Program-made: the position numbers and the translations under genes
Assembly: GCF_002159495.1 (NCBI RefSeq)
Contig: NZ_NFIT01000009.1
Span: 43,970-107,969, forward strand
Direction: 5' to 3'
From: Olsenella sp. An293
Lineage (GTDB): Bacteria > Actinomycetota > Coriobacteriia > Coriobacteriales > Atopobiaceae
DNA length: 64,000 bases
The notes under the pieces: model-generated
What the model was told of the DNA's origin: nothing
The model's database searches: none
Seen by the model: only the letters and a program-made list of their open reading frames with translations
Shown here: positions 1 to 7,439 of the stretch, one piece after another
How positions within the stretch are numbered: the first letter of the stretch is position 1
Layout: each line of letters opens with the position of its first letter

Positions 1-853
1 GCCAGATGCCGGCGAGCCCGCCGCCCAGGGTGAGGGCCACGCGCGTGCCGTGGGCGACGCCGGCCGCGTCGATGCGGCGGCCGTTGGAGACGTCGGCGAT
101 CTCGTCGAGCGAAAGCTCGCGCGCGGGCAGGCCGAGCACGGCCACGGGGTCGAGGCAGCGCTCGCGCACGAGCTCGGCGCCGCCGGCCTCGAGCTCGGAG
201 AGGCTCACGCAGTCCGCGAGCGTAACGGGCCCGGCGAAGGTGCGCTCGAGCGCGCAGACGTGCGCGAGGCAGCCCAGGTCGCGGCCCAGGTCGCGCGCGA
301 TGCTGCGCACGTAGGTGCCCTTGGAGACGTCGAGGTCGAGCTCCCAGGTGCAAGCCTCGGGGTCAACGCGCTTGAGCTCGGCGCCATAGATGCAAACGCG
401 CCGGGCCTTGAGCTCGAGCGCCTCGCCGGCGCGCGCGGCGTCGTAGGCGCGCCGCCCGTTCACGGAGACGGCCGAGAAGGACGGCGGGACCTGGTCGTGC
501 TCGCCCACGAGGGCCGCCACCGCTGCAGCCGCCCGCGCCGGGTCGAGCAGCTCCGCGGCCACCTCGGCGGTGCGGGTGATCTCGCCCTCGGCGTCGTCGG
601 TCGTGGTCTCGGCGCCCAGCTGGAAGGTGGCGCGGTAGCCCTTGCGGTCGAGCGTGAGCAGGCCCAGGAGCTTGGTCGCCTGGCCGATGCCCACGACGAG
701 CACGCCGGTTGCCGCCGGGTCGAGCGTGCCGGCGTGGCCCACGCGCTTCTCGCCCACCGCGCGGCGGACGCGGGAGACGACGTCGTGGCTCGTACATCCG
801 GCCGGCTTGTCTATGGCGATGAGCGCGGAGAACGCGCTCGGACGGCGGGCCAA
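1..853 (-). CDS. truB: tRNA pseudouridine(55) synthase TruB (C-terminus cut by window edge)
   Basis: Isomerises U55 of tRNA to pseudouridine in the cytoplasm. About 284 codons are visible. The frame reads through an ALIAIDKPAGCTSHDVV start, the catalytic HAGTLDPAATGVL block with the nucleophilic Asp, and a PPSFSAVSVNGRRAYDAAR block, all typical of TruB. The frame is open to base 1, so the PUA-like C-terminal end lies outside the window. There is no ATG or GTG near the expected start. A TTG at 853, overlapping the stop of the preceding nrnA gene, is the best start, which implies translational coupling. It is the last visible gene of the rimP-nusA-infB-rbfA-nrnA-truB operon. The family call is certain and the exact start is moderate. 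Confidence 0.9.
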   Translation of the reverse strand, partial: MARRPSAFSALIAIDKPAGCTSHDVVSRVRRAVGEKRVGHAGTLDPAATGVLVVGIGQATKLLGLLTLDRKGYRATFQLGAETTTDDAEGEITRTAEVAAELLDPARAAAAVAALVGEHDQVPPSFSAVSVNGRRAYDAARAGEALELKARRVCIYGAELKRVDPEACTWELDLDVSKGTYVRSIARDLGRDLGCLAHVCALERTFAGPVTLADCVSLSELEAGGAELVRERCLDPVAVLGLPARELSLDEIADVSNGRRIDAAGVAHGTRVALTLGGGLAGIW

Positions 854-855
854 GG

Positions 856-1884
856 TCAGAGCCCCGCGGACGCGGGCACCTCGGCGTAGAGGGCGCGCAG
901 CTTGGGCAGGACCGTGGAGAGGGCCTGGTCGATGTCACCCTCGACGGTGAACCCGGCCGCCGCCGGGTGCCCGCCGCCGCCCATCTCGCGCGCGATGGCG
1001 GAGATGTCGCGGGCGGACTTGGCGCGCAGGTTGCCGCGCACCTTGCCGCCGGGCACCTCCTTGAGGAAGAGCGCCACCTCGCAGCCGTCCACGCGCCGCA
1101 CGAGGTCGACGAGGCCGTCGCACTCGGCCACGGGCACGCCCGTGGCCGCGAAGTCGGCCGAGGTGGCGTAGCTGTAGGCGATCTTGCCTCGCTCGAAGGT
1201 GACGATGCGGCCCATCACCGTGGCGGAGAGGTGCAGGTAGCTCAGGCGGTCGCTCTGGTAGACGTGCAGCGAGACCTCGGAAGGAGAGCCGCCCGCCTCC
1301 ACGAGCGCGCTCGCGACGCGGAAGGCCTCGCCGTCGGCGTTTTGGTACTGGAAGCAGCCCGTGTCGGTCATGAGGGCGCAGAGCAGGTTCTGCGCCATCG
1401 TGGGCGTGAGCTCGCAGCCCGCGTGGCGCGCGAACTCGGTCACGATGACGCCCGCGGCGGCAGCGTCCGGGCGCACCACGCCGGCGTCCCAGCAGGGCTC
1501 GTCGCAGGGATGGTGGTCGAGGACCGCCACGTGCGCGGAGCGCTCCAGGACGGCGCGGGCGTCGGCGAGCCGGCTCGGCTGGGAGAGGTCGACGCAGATG
1601 AAGAGGTCCGGCGCTCCCTCGTAGTCGCAGGCGCGCACGAGGCGCTCGACGCCCGGGAGAAACTCGTAGATCCTCGGCACCACGTCGTTGTCGGCCAGAA
1701 GGCCCGTGACCTCGCGGCCCGGCCAGGTGCGCTCGATGACCTCGGCCAGGGCGAGGCCCGAGCCGAGCGCGTCGCCGTCCGGCGAGGTGTGCGCGCAGAT
1801 AGCGATCGTGCGCGCCCCCTCGATGAGCCGGCAGATGGCGTCGAACTGCGCGTCCTGGCCGGCGCGCTCGCAGCTGCCTCCCAT
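856..1884 (-). CDS. nrnA: DHH-family bifunctional oligoribonuclease / pAp phosphatase
   Basis: Hydrolyses short oligoribonucleotides to mononucleotides and dephosphorylates pAp in NrnA-type enzymes, a cytoplasmic RNA recycling role. The protein has 342 residues, the usual size. The DHH domain shows SPDGDALGS (residues 34-42) and VLDHHPCDEP (DHH at 123-125), which hold the manganese site. The C-terminal DHHA1 domain ends with GGGGHPAAAGF near residue 305. It sits between rbfA and truB, as in many Gram-positive genomes. Its stop overlaps the truB TTG start. The start at 1884 lies 8 bases after the rbfA stop. Substrate preference (oligoribonuclease against pAp) cannot be read from the sequence. 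Confidence 0.93.
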   Translation of the reverse strand: MGGSCERAGQDAQFDAICRLIEGARTIAICAHTSPDGDALGSGLALAEVIERTWPGREVTGLLADNDVVPRIYEFLPGVERLVRACDYEGAPDLFICVDLSQPSRLADARAVLERSAHVAVLDHHPCDEPCWDAGVVRPDAAAAGVIVTEFARHAGCELTPTMAQNLLCALMTDTGCFQYQNADGEAFRVASALVEAGGSPSEVSLHVYQSDRLSYLHLSATVMGRIVTFERGKIAYSYATSADFAATGVPVAECDGLVDLVRRVDGCEVALFLKEVPGGKVRGNLRAKSARDISAIAREMGGGGHPAAAGFTVEGDIDQALSTVLPKLRALYAEVPASAGL

Positions 1885-1892
1885 GCGGCCCC

Positions 1893-2321
1893 CTACTCCT
1901 CGTCCTTCTCGGCCGGCCCGGCCTCGTCGGCCTTCTCGGCCTGCCCGACCGGGTAGCCAAACTCGTCCTTCTCCACGAAGAGCGTGGGAGGGACCTCCTC
2001 GAGGGCGCGCGAGATGCGCTCGGCCTCGTCGGTGGTGGTGTCGATGCGGAAGTCCAGCTCCGGCGTCACGCGCCAGCTGAGCGAGCGGCCCAGAAGCGAG
2101 CGGATGCGGCCCTTGGCGCGCGCCAGGGCGGCCGTGACCTCGTCGTAGCGGTCGGCGTCGCAGCTCACGTAGGCGCGCAGGTAGGACTTGTCGATCGAGA
2201 CCTCCACGCCCGTGACGGTCACGAGCGCGAGGTCGGGGTCGGAGACCTCAAAGAGCAGGATGCTCGCGAGCTTCTCGCGGGCGAGCTCGTTGGTCCTTCT
2301 CGAGTGCTGGTTCTGCTTCAT
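1893..2321 (-). CDS. rbfA: 30S ribosome-binding factor RbfA
   Basis: Binds immature 30S subunits and helps 16S rRNA 5' end maturation, and is important in cold adaptation. The 142 residues contain the KH-like fold typical of RbfA: an N-terminal RTNELAREKLASILLFEVSDP helix, then VTVTGVEVSIDKSYLRAYVS, then a PELDFRIDTT strand. The last 25 residues are an acidic, Lys-rich tail, which is variable in this family. It follows infB by 78 bases that contain two small inverted repeats. It is followed by nrnA after 8 bases, in the same operon. The ATG at 2321 is the only reasonable start. Confidence 0.94.
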   Translation of the reverse strand: MKQNQHSRRTNELAREKLASILLFEVSDPDLALVTVTGVEVSIDKSYLRAYVSCDADRYDEVTAALARAKGRIRSLLGRSLSWRVTPELDFRIDTTTDEAERISRALEEVPPTLFVEKDEFGYPVGQAEKADEAGPAEKDEE

Positions 2322-2340
2322 GCTATGCCCCCTGGCGGGT

Positions 2341-2400
2341 CGGGGCGGGCCTGACGCCCGCCCCGCGATGTCCCAAAAGTATCCTGTCCCTTCTTGGGAC
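2341..2400 (-). repeat. Intercistronic hairpins between infB and rbfA
   Basis: Two inverted repeats fill the gap. CGGGGCGGGC pairs with GCCCGCCCCG (2341-2365), and GTCCCAA pairs with TTGGGAC (2370-2400), the latter abutting the infB stop. No T-run follows, so a full terminator is unlikely. An mRNA-stabilising or REP-like role is possible. Confidence 0.55.
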
Positions 2401-5027
2401 TACTCCGTGCGCGCGACCTGGTCGATGCGGAAGCCCTCGATCTGGTCGCCGGGCTTGACGTCCTGGAAGTTCTCCAGGCCGATGCCGCACTCGAAGCCGG
2501 CCTTGACGCTCTTGACGTCGTCCTTGTAGCGGCGCAGCGAGGCAATCTTGCCCTCATAGACGACGATGCCGTCGCGCACGAGGCGGACCTGGTCGTCGCG
2601 GGAGATCTCGCCCTCGACGATCATGCAGCCCGCGGCGATGCCGACCTTGGGCACCTTGAAGGTGTCACGAACCTCGGCCGTGCCCGTCTGGACCTCGATC
2701 TCGGTGGGCTTGAGCATGCCGATGCGGGCGGCGTCGATCTCCTCGATCGCCTTGTAGATGACGCTGTAGGTGCGGATCTCGACGCCGTCGCGCTCGGCCG
2801 CGGCGCGGGCCTTGGCCTCCGGGCGCACGCCAAAGCCGATGATGATGGCGTTGGAGGCGTCCGCGAGGACGACGTCGGTCTCGGTGATCGCGCCCACGGC
2901 GGAGTGGATCGTGTTGATGCGCACCTCGGACTGGTCCATCTTGTCGAGCGAGTCCTGGAGCGCCTCGATCGAGCCCTGGACGTCCGCCTTGATGATGAGG
3001 TTGAGCTCCTTGACCTCGGCGTCGGCCATGGTGTCGAAGAGGTTCTCGAGGGTGACGTGCTTGACGCGGTTCTGCTCCTCGATGCGGGCCTTGAGGGCGC
3101 GCTGGTCGGCGAGGTCGCGGGCGTCGCGGTCGTCCTGGAAGACGCGGAACTCGTCGCCGGCCATCGGCACGCTCTGCAGGCCCAGGATCTCGACGGCGTC
3201 GGAGGGGCCCGCCTCGGTGACGGAGTTGCCCTTGGGGTCGAGCATCGCGCGGACGCGGCCGTAGGAGAGGCCCGCCACCAGCGCGTCGCCGATACGCAGC
3301 GTGCCGCGGGTCACGAGCACCGTGGCCACCGAGCCGCGGCCGCGGTCGAGCTTGGCCTCGAGGACGTTGCCGGAGGCGAAGGTGTCCGGGTTGGCCTTGA
3401 GCTCGAGGACGTCGGCCTGGAGAAGGACGGTGTCGAGAAGCTCCTCGATGCCGATCTTCTGGCGCGCGGAGATGTTGACGAACATGTTCTGCCCGCCCCA
3501 CTCCTCGGGGATGATGCCGTACTCGGTGAGCTCCTGGCGGACCTTGTCGGGGTTGGCGCCGGGCTTGTCGATCTTGTTGACGGCCACGATGATGGGCACG
3601 CCGGCGGCCTTGGCGTGGTTGATCGACTCGACGGTCTGCGGCATGACGCCGTCGTCGGCCGCGACGATCAGGATGACGATGTCGGTCACCTTGGCGCCGC
3701 GGGCGCGCATGGCCGTGAAGGTCTCGTGGCCCGGGGTGTCGATGAAGGTGATCTTGCGGTCGCCCACGGTGACCTGGGAGGCGCCGATGGCCTGCGTGAT
3801 GCCGCCGGCCTCGCCCTCGGCCACGCCGGTGTGGCGGATGGCGTCGAGAAGCGAGGTCTTGCCGTGGTCGACGTGGCCCATGACCGTGACCACCGGCGGG
3901 CGCGGCTTGAGGTCGGCCGGGTCGTCGTAGAACGTGAAGGAGTTCTCCTCCTCCTTGGTCATGACCTTGACGTCGCGCCCGAGGTCGTCGGCCACGAGCT
4001 CGATGAGCTCGTCGGACATGGACTCGGTGAGCGTGAGCGGGGTGCCCAGGAGGAACAGGCGCTTGATGATGTCGTTGGCGGGCACGCCGAGAAGCTCGGC
4101 GAGGTCCTGGACGGTGGAGCCCTGCGGGACCTTCACGGTGTCAAGCTGCGAGAGGTCCTGGTCGTTGGCGATGGCCTCCTCGATGCGCTGCTCCATCGCC
4201 GCCTCGGCCGCCTGCTTCTGGCGGCGCTCCTTGCGGCGCTTGCGGCGGCCGGTGGACTCGCGGGAGGCCTCCTCGACGGCGACGCGCGCCTCCTCGAGGA
4301 CGCGGCTCCTGTTGTAGGCCTCGGCCTCGCGGGCCATGCGGCTGTAGCGGTCCTCGCCGCCCTCGGAGCCGCGACGGCCCTTCTTGCCGCGGCGACGGCC
4401 GTCGCCGGAGTCGCCGGCGGGCGCGGAGCCCGGGTCGGACGCGGGGCCGGAGGCGGCGGCGGAGCCGCGGCGCGCGGGGGCCTCGGAGCGACGGCGGCCA
4501 CCCTGGCCCTCGGCCTTCTTCTGCGCGGCCTCCTCGGCCTGGCGCTTGAGGACCTCCTCCTGCTGCGCGATCTGGTCGAGCAGCGACGAGAAGGAGGGGA
4601 CGGACTTGGGCGCGTTGTCGCGCACGCGGTTGCGCTCGGCCTCCTCGCGGGCGAGGCGCTCCGCCTCGGCCTTCTCGGCCTCCGCCTTCTTGCGCGCGGC
4701 CTCGGCGGCGGCGCGGCGGCGCTCCTCCTCGGCGCGCTCGCGCTCGCGGCGCTGCTCGGCCTCGATGCGCTCGGCCTCGGCCTTCTCGGCGGCGATGCGC
4801 GCCTCCTCGGCCTTGGCGGCCTCCTCGGCGGCCTTGGCCGCCTCGATCTCGGCGGCGCGGGCCTCGAGGATGGGCTTGAGCTTCTTGCGGACCATGGACA
4901 CGTAGGCGTCCTCGAGGGTCGACGAGGCCGACTTGGCCGGGATCTTCATGTCCTTGAGGTGGTCGAGCATCTCCTTGCTCGACATCCCGTATTCCTTTGC
5001 GAGGTCATGTACGCGGGTCTTTGCCAT
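2400..5027 (-). CDS. infB: Translation initiation factor IF-2
   Basis: GTPase that delivers initiator fMet-tRNA to the 30S subunit and drives subunit joining. The protein is 875 residues. Residues 1-50 form the first IF2_N motif ([19 protein letters not shown]). Residues 50-280 are a highly charged Ala/Glu/Arg linker. A second IF2_N module lies at about 295-345. The G domain starts with GHVDHGKT at 384-391, followed by DTPGHE and NKID, then domains II-IV. The charged linker is long, as usual in high-GC actinobacteria. Its start is 66 bases after the nusA stop, and no ylxR gene lies between them, unlike in many bacteria. The ATG at 5027 starts [10 protein letters not shown], typical of IF-2. 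Confidence 0.97.
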   Translation of the reverse strand: MAKTRVHDLAKEYGMSSKEMLDHLKDMKIPAKSASSTLEDAYVSMVRKKLKPILEARAAEIEAAKAAEEAAKAEEARIAAEKAEAERIEAEQRRERERAEEERRRAAAEAARKKAEAEKAEAERLAREEAERNRVRDNAPKSVPSFSSLLDQIAQQEEVLKRQAEEAAQKKAEGQGGRRRSEAPARRGSAAASGPASDPGSAPAGDSGDGRRRGKKGRRGSEGGEDRYSRMAREAEAYNRSRVLEEARVAVEEASRESTGRRKRRKERRQKQAAEAAMEQRIEEAIANDQDLSQLDTVKVPQGSTVQDLAELLGVPANDIIKRLFLLGTPLTLTESMSDELIELVADDLGRDVKVMTKEEENSFTFYDDPADLKPRPPVVTVMGHVDHGKTSLLDAIRHTGVAEGEAGGITQAIGASQVTVGDRKITFIDTPGHETFTAMRARGAKVTDIVILIVAADDGVMPQTVESINHAKAAGVPIIVAVNKIDKPGANPDKVRQELTEYGIIPEEWGGQNMFVNISARQKIGIEELLDTVLLQADVLELKANPDTFASGNVLEAKLDRGRGSVATVLVTRGTLRIGDALVAGLSYGRVRAMLDPKGNSVTEAGPSDAVEILGLQSVPMAGDEFRVFQDDRDARDLADQRALKARIEEQNRVKHVTLENLFDTMADAEVKELNLIIKADVQGSIEALQDSLDKMDQSEVRINTIHSAVGAITETDVVLADASNAIIIGFGVRPEAKARAAAERDGVEIRTYSVIYKAIEEIDAARIGMLKPTEIEVQTGTAEVRDTFKVPKVGIAAGCMIVEGEISRDDQVRLVRDGIVVYEGKIASLRRYKDDVKSVKAGFECGIGLENFQDVKPGDQIEGFRIDQVARTE

Positions 5028-5093
5028 GTGACCTACCTTCCCACGCCGGGCGGCGCGCCCGGGTTCTTCTCGATGTGCGCTGCGACGGAGGGG

Positions 5094-6338
5094 CTAGATG
5101 AGCGAGTCGGGGTCGTCGGAGACCTCGACGCCGGCCATCTGCTCGTGGACGCCGCAGAAGCGCGAGCCGGGACGGGCCATGTTGCGGCACTGGATGCCGT
5201 TCTCGCCCACGTACTCGCAGCGGTGGGACTCGCCGTCGTCGACGAGGTCGTCCTCGGCGACCACGTGGGAGAGGTCGCGCAGGACCCCCGCGGCGAGCGA
5301 CTCGTTCTTGATGTCGATGTGAAGCCCCGTGAGGCGCGCGGCGAGGCGGGCGTTCTGGCCCTCCTTGCCGATGGCCAGGGAGAGCTGGTCGTCCGGCACG
5401 ATGACGGTGGCGTAGCTGTTCTCCTCGTCGATGAGCACGCGGCTCACGCGCGCCGGCGAGAGCGCCGCGGCGACGCGGCGGGCCGGGTCGTCGCTCCACA
5501 GGACCACGTCGACGCGCTCGCCGCGCAGCTCGGAGACGACGGTGCGCACGCGGCTGCCCTTGGGGCCGACGCAGGCGCCCACCGGGTCGAGGTGCGGGTC
5601 GTTGGAGGAGACGGCGACCTTGGAGCGGACGCCGGGCTCGCGGGCGATGCTGCGGACCTCGACGATGCCGTCGTAGACCTCGGGGACCTCGAGCTCGAAG
5701 AGGCGACGGAGCAGGTCCGGGTGGGTGCGGGAGACCACGATGGGCGGACGCTGGCGCTCGCCGCGGACGGCGGGCTGGGTCGCGTTGGGGTCGCGGACGT
5801 CGATGATGATCGCGCGGAGGCGCTGGTTGTGCATGTAGCGCTCGCCCGCGGGGCGCTCGTTTCGCTCCTCGGGGTAGCGGCGCTGGTCGAAGTGGGGCAG
5901 CTCGGCCTCGACGCCCTCGCGGATCTTGATGATCGTGAAGTCGGGCGTGGTCTGCAGCACCGTGCCGGTGATGATGTCGCCCACGCGCTGCGAGAACTCC
6001 TCGTAGATCTGGACGCGCGCGGCGTTGCGCACGATGGCCTTGATCTCGGCCTTGGCGTGCTGGGCGGCGATGCGGCTCGTGTCGGGCGGGGTGACGTCGA
6101 CCTCGTCGAACTCGGCGTACTCGCCGGTCTCCGGGTCCTCCTCGCCCTTGGGGACGAGCTCGTAGACGTAGACGCGACCGGTCTGGCGGTCGATGGTGAC
6201 GCGGGCGCCGAAGGGCAGGTGCAGCACGTCGGTGTAGCTCTTGGCGAGCGACTGCTCGAGGCGGTCGATCAGGTAGAGCTGGTCGATGTGCTTCTCCTGG
6301 CACAGGAGCTCGAGGGCTTCCATCATCTCAGAGGCCAT
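5094..6338 (-). CDS. nusA: Transcription termination/antitermination factor NusA with Cys/His tail
   Basis: Binds RNA polymerase and nascent RNA, controlling pausing, termination and antitermination. The ATG at 6338 (MASEMMEALELL) is chosen because AAAGGA precedes it and NusA homology begins there, giving 414 residues. Visible parts are the N-terminal polymerase-binding domain, an S1 domain (VGDIITGTVLQTTPDFTIIKI) and two KH domains (GACVGPKGSRVRTV and LAIGKEGQNARLAARL). An unusual tail follows the last KH domain: four metal-ligand-like residues in the pattern C-x7-C-x9-C-x2-H (HRCEYVGENG to FCGVHE), then an acidic end. This could bind zinc. No YlxR gene follows, and the tail does not resemble YlxR. 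The gene lies 10 bases after rimP. Confidence 0.95.
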   Translation of the reverse strand: MASEMMEALELLCQEKHIDQLYLIDRLEQSLAKSYTDVLHLPFGARVTIDRQTGRVYVYELVPKGEEDPETGEYAEFDEVDVTPPDTSRIAAQHAKAEIKAIVRNAARVQIYEEFSQRVGDIITGTVLQTTPDFTIIKIREGVEAELPHFDQRRYPEERNERPAGERYMHNQRLRAIIIDVRDPNATQPAVRGERQRPPIVVSRTHPDLLRRLFELEVPEVYDGIVEVRSIAREPGVRSKVAVSSNDPHLDPVGACVGPKGSRVRTVVSELRGERVDVVLWSDDPARRVAAALSPARVSRVLIDEENSYATVIVPDDQLSLAIGKEGQNARLAARLTGLHIDIKNESLAAGVLRDLSHVVAEDDLVDDGESHRCEYVGENGIQCRNMARPGSRFCGVHEQMAGVEVSDDPDSLI

Positions 6339-6348
6339 GGTTATCCTT

Positions 6349-6846
6349 TCACGCTTGCTTCTTCGCGTCCGACGCGGTGAAGTCGGGCTTGATCGTGCAC
6401 TTCCTGATGTCATCGAAGGGGAGCTCGACGCGCTCCCCGTCGCACTCGAGGGCCACCGTGGCGTCCTCGATGCCGAGCAGGGTCCCGGTGTAGCGGCGCC
6501 TGCCCTCCCCCGGGACCAGCGAGACCTGGACCGTCTGCCCGGCAAAGCGCGCGAAGTCGCGCGGCTTGCGCAGGGGGCGGGCCATCCCCGGGGACGAGAC
6601 CTCGAGCGTGAAGCTCGAGGGGATGGGGTCGAGCTCGTCGAGGGCGTCGGAGATCCAGGCGGTCTCCGCGGTGACCTCGTCGAGCGAGATCGTGGGCGCG
6701 CCCTCGTCGGCGTGGTCGATGCGCACGCGGACGCACGGCGCCTTGCTCGCGCCGACGACCTCGACGTCGACGACGTCGATGCCGCGCTCGGCGGCGAGCG
6801 GCTCCAGGGCGTCGATGATCTTCTGCTCGAGGCCTTGCTTTGGCAT
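6349..6846 (-). CDS. rimP: Ribosome maturation factor RimP
   Basis: Needed for maturation of 30S ribosomal subunits. The 165 residues show the two-domain RimP layout: an alpha/beta N-terminal domain with VDVEVVGASKAPCVRVRIDH, the family hallmark LEVSSPGMARPLRKPRDFARFAGQ, and an SH3-like C-terminal domain. It is the first gene of the nusA-infB operon. The ATG at 6846 is preceded by GAGGAGGGTTC on the minus strand. A sigma70-type promoter lies at 6932-6960 and a GC hairpin sits in the 5' leader. Confidence 0.95.
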   Translation of the reverse strand: MPKQGLEQKIIDALEPLAAERGIDVVDVEVVGASKAPCVRVRIDHADEGAPTISLDEVTAETAWISDALDELDPIPSSFTLEVSSPGMARPLRKPRDFARFAGQTVQVSLVPGEGRRRYTGTLLGIEDATVALECDGERVELPFDDIRKCTIKPDFTASDAKKQA

Positions 6847-6872
6847 GAACCCTCCTCACCTGCATACAGAAA

Positions 6873-6904
6873 GGAAGCGGGGCGAAAAGATCCACCCCAC
6901 TTCC
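6873..6904 (-). terminator. Candidate attenuator hairpin in the rimP-nusA leader
   Basis: On the minus strand GGAAGTGGGG pairs with CCCCGCTTCC around a 12-base loop and is followed by TTTCTG. It lies between the promoter and the rimP start. It looks like a weak intrinsic terminator, so readthrough could be modulated (NusA is known to autoregulate its operon in some bacteria). The attenuation role is inferred. Confidence 0.45.
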
Positions 6905-6931
6905 TACGATTACAGCTTCGAATACACAGGT

Positions 6932-6960
6932 AGTTTACGGTGTTTCTCGTTTTGCGTCAA
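6932..6960 (-). promoter_or_regulatory. Promoter of the rimP-nusA-infB operon
   Basis: On the minus strand TTGACG (-35, 6955-6960), a 17-base spacer and TAAACT (-10, 6932-6937). This is close to the sigma70/SigA consensus, and no other good promoter is visible before rimP. Confidence 0.7.
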
Positions 6961-7002
6961 ATGGGGCTCCACGAGATTCCCACAAGCCGCGGGCGGACAC
7001 GG

Positions 7003-7070
7003 GGCGGCGGGCTAACCCGTGAGGGGGCGGCGGGCTGACCCGTGAGGGGCGGCGGGCTGACCCGTGAGGG
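7003..7070. repeat. Three tandem copies of a 22-23 bp unit
   Basis: Units starting at 7003, 7026 and 7048 share GGCGGCGGGCTGACCCGTGA with one or two changes. They lie in the noncoding gap upstream of the rimP promoter. The last copy runs into the left arm of the inverted repeat at 7066. Confidence 0.8.
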
Positions 7071-7163
7071 TATGTACACCGACCCGCGGCGCCCGTCCTT
7101 ATCGGCAGCCCATCTACCTGCGCAAACGCAACTCCGCAGATGTGGCGCGGTGTACATACCCTC
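7066..7163. repeat. Inverted repeat element with GAGGGTATGTACACC ends
   Basis: The 15-base arms GAGGGTATGTACACC (7066-7080) and its perfect complement (7149-7163) enclose 68 bases containing ATCTACCTGCGCAAACGC. The same arms and a related inner motif occur in opposite orientation at 29756-29905, so this is a dispersed small repeat family. It has no coding content. The rest of the 6961-7321 gap shows nothing else I recognise. Confidence 0.8.
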
Positions 7164-7321
7164 GCCGGCTCGCGCGCGGCCACCCGCCGGCCGCGAGATG
7201 GCGCGCCCCCTCGCCCAGGGCCGGGCGGCGGCGACAGTTCGGGGCGGGGGTGGCTCTCCCATCCGACGCTTGTCGTCAAGTGCCCTCCGGCGCCTGCGAT
7301 CGGCCGCGGATTCTAAGCAAC

Positions 7322-7374
7322 AAAAAAACGGCCATCTACCTGCGATTTCTTGCGTCTACGCAGGTAGATGGCCG
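7322..7374 (-). terminator. Intrinsic terminator of leuS
   Basis: On the minus strand a perfect 16-bp stem (arms 7359-7374 and 7329-7344) with a 14-base loop is followed by seven T residues (7322-7328). The stem sequence CGCAGGTAGATGG resembles the inner motif of the nearby repeat element. Confidence 0.88.
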
Positions 7375-7439
7375 CTTAACAATCACGGGGCGTCGCAAAC
7401 GACGGCAGCAACGGGGCGAGGACCCCGCCCTCGGGAGCC

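Noticed and set aside
363..938. Arg-rich frame at the left edge as a gene
   Set aside because: The real coding frame is TruB in a different reading frame; it runs to base 1 and shows the catalytic motif.
5028..5093. A ylxR gene between nusA and infB
   Set aside because: Only 66 bases separate the genes and no short frame resembles YlxR.
2394..6380. Very long open frame on the plus strand opposite infB and nusA
   Set aside because: It is the antisense of two well-conserved genes in G/C-rich DNA. Its composition (Leu, Val, Gly, Asp, His rich with no motif) is what antisense frames give. The same applies to other long antisense frames at 19456-22506 and 32192-35584.
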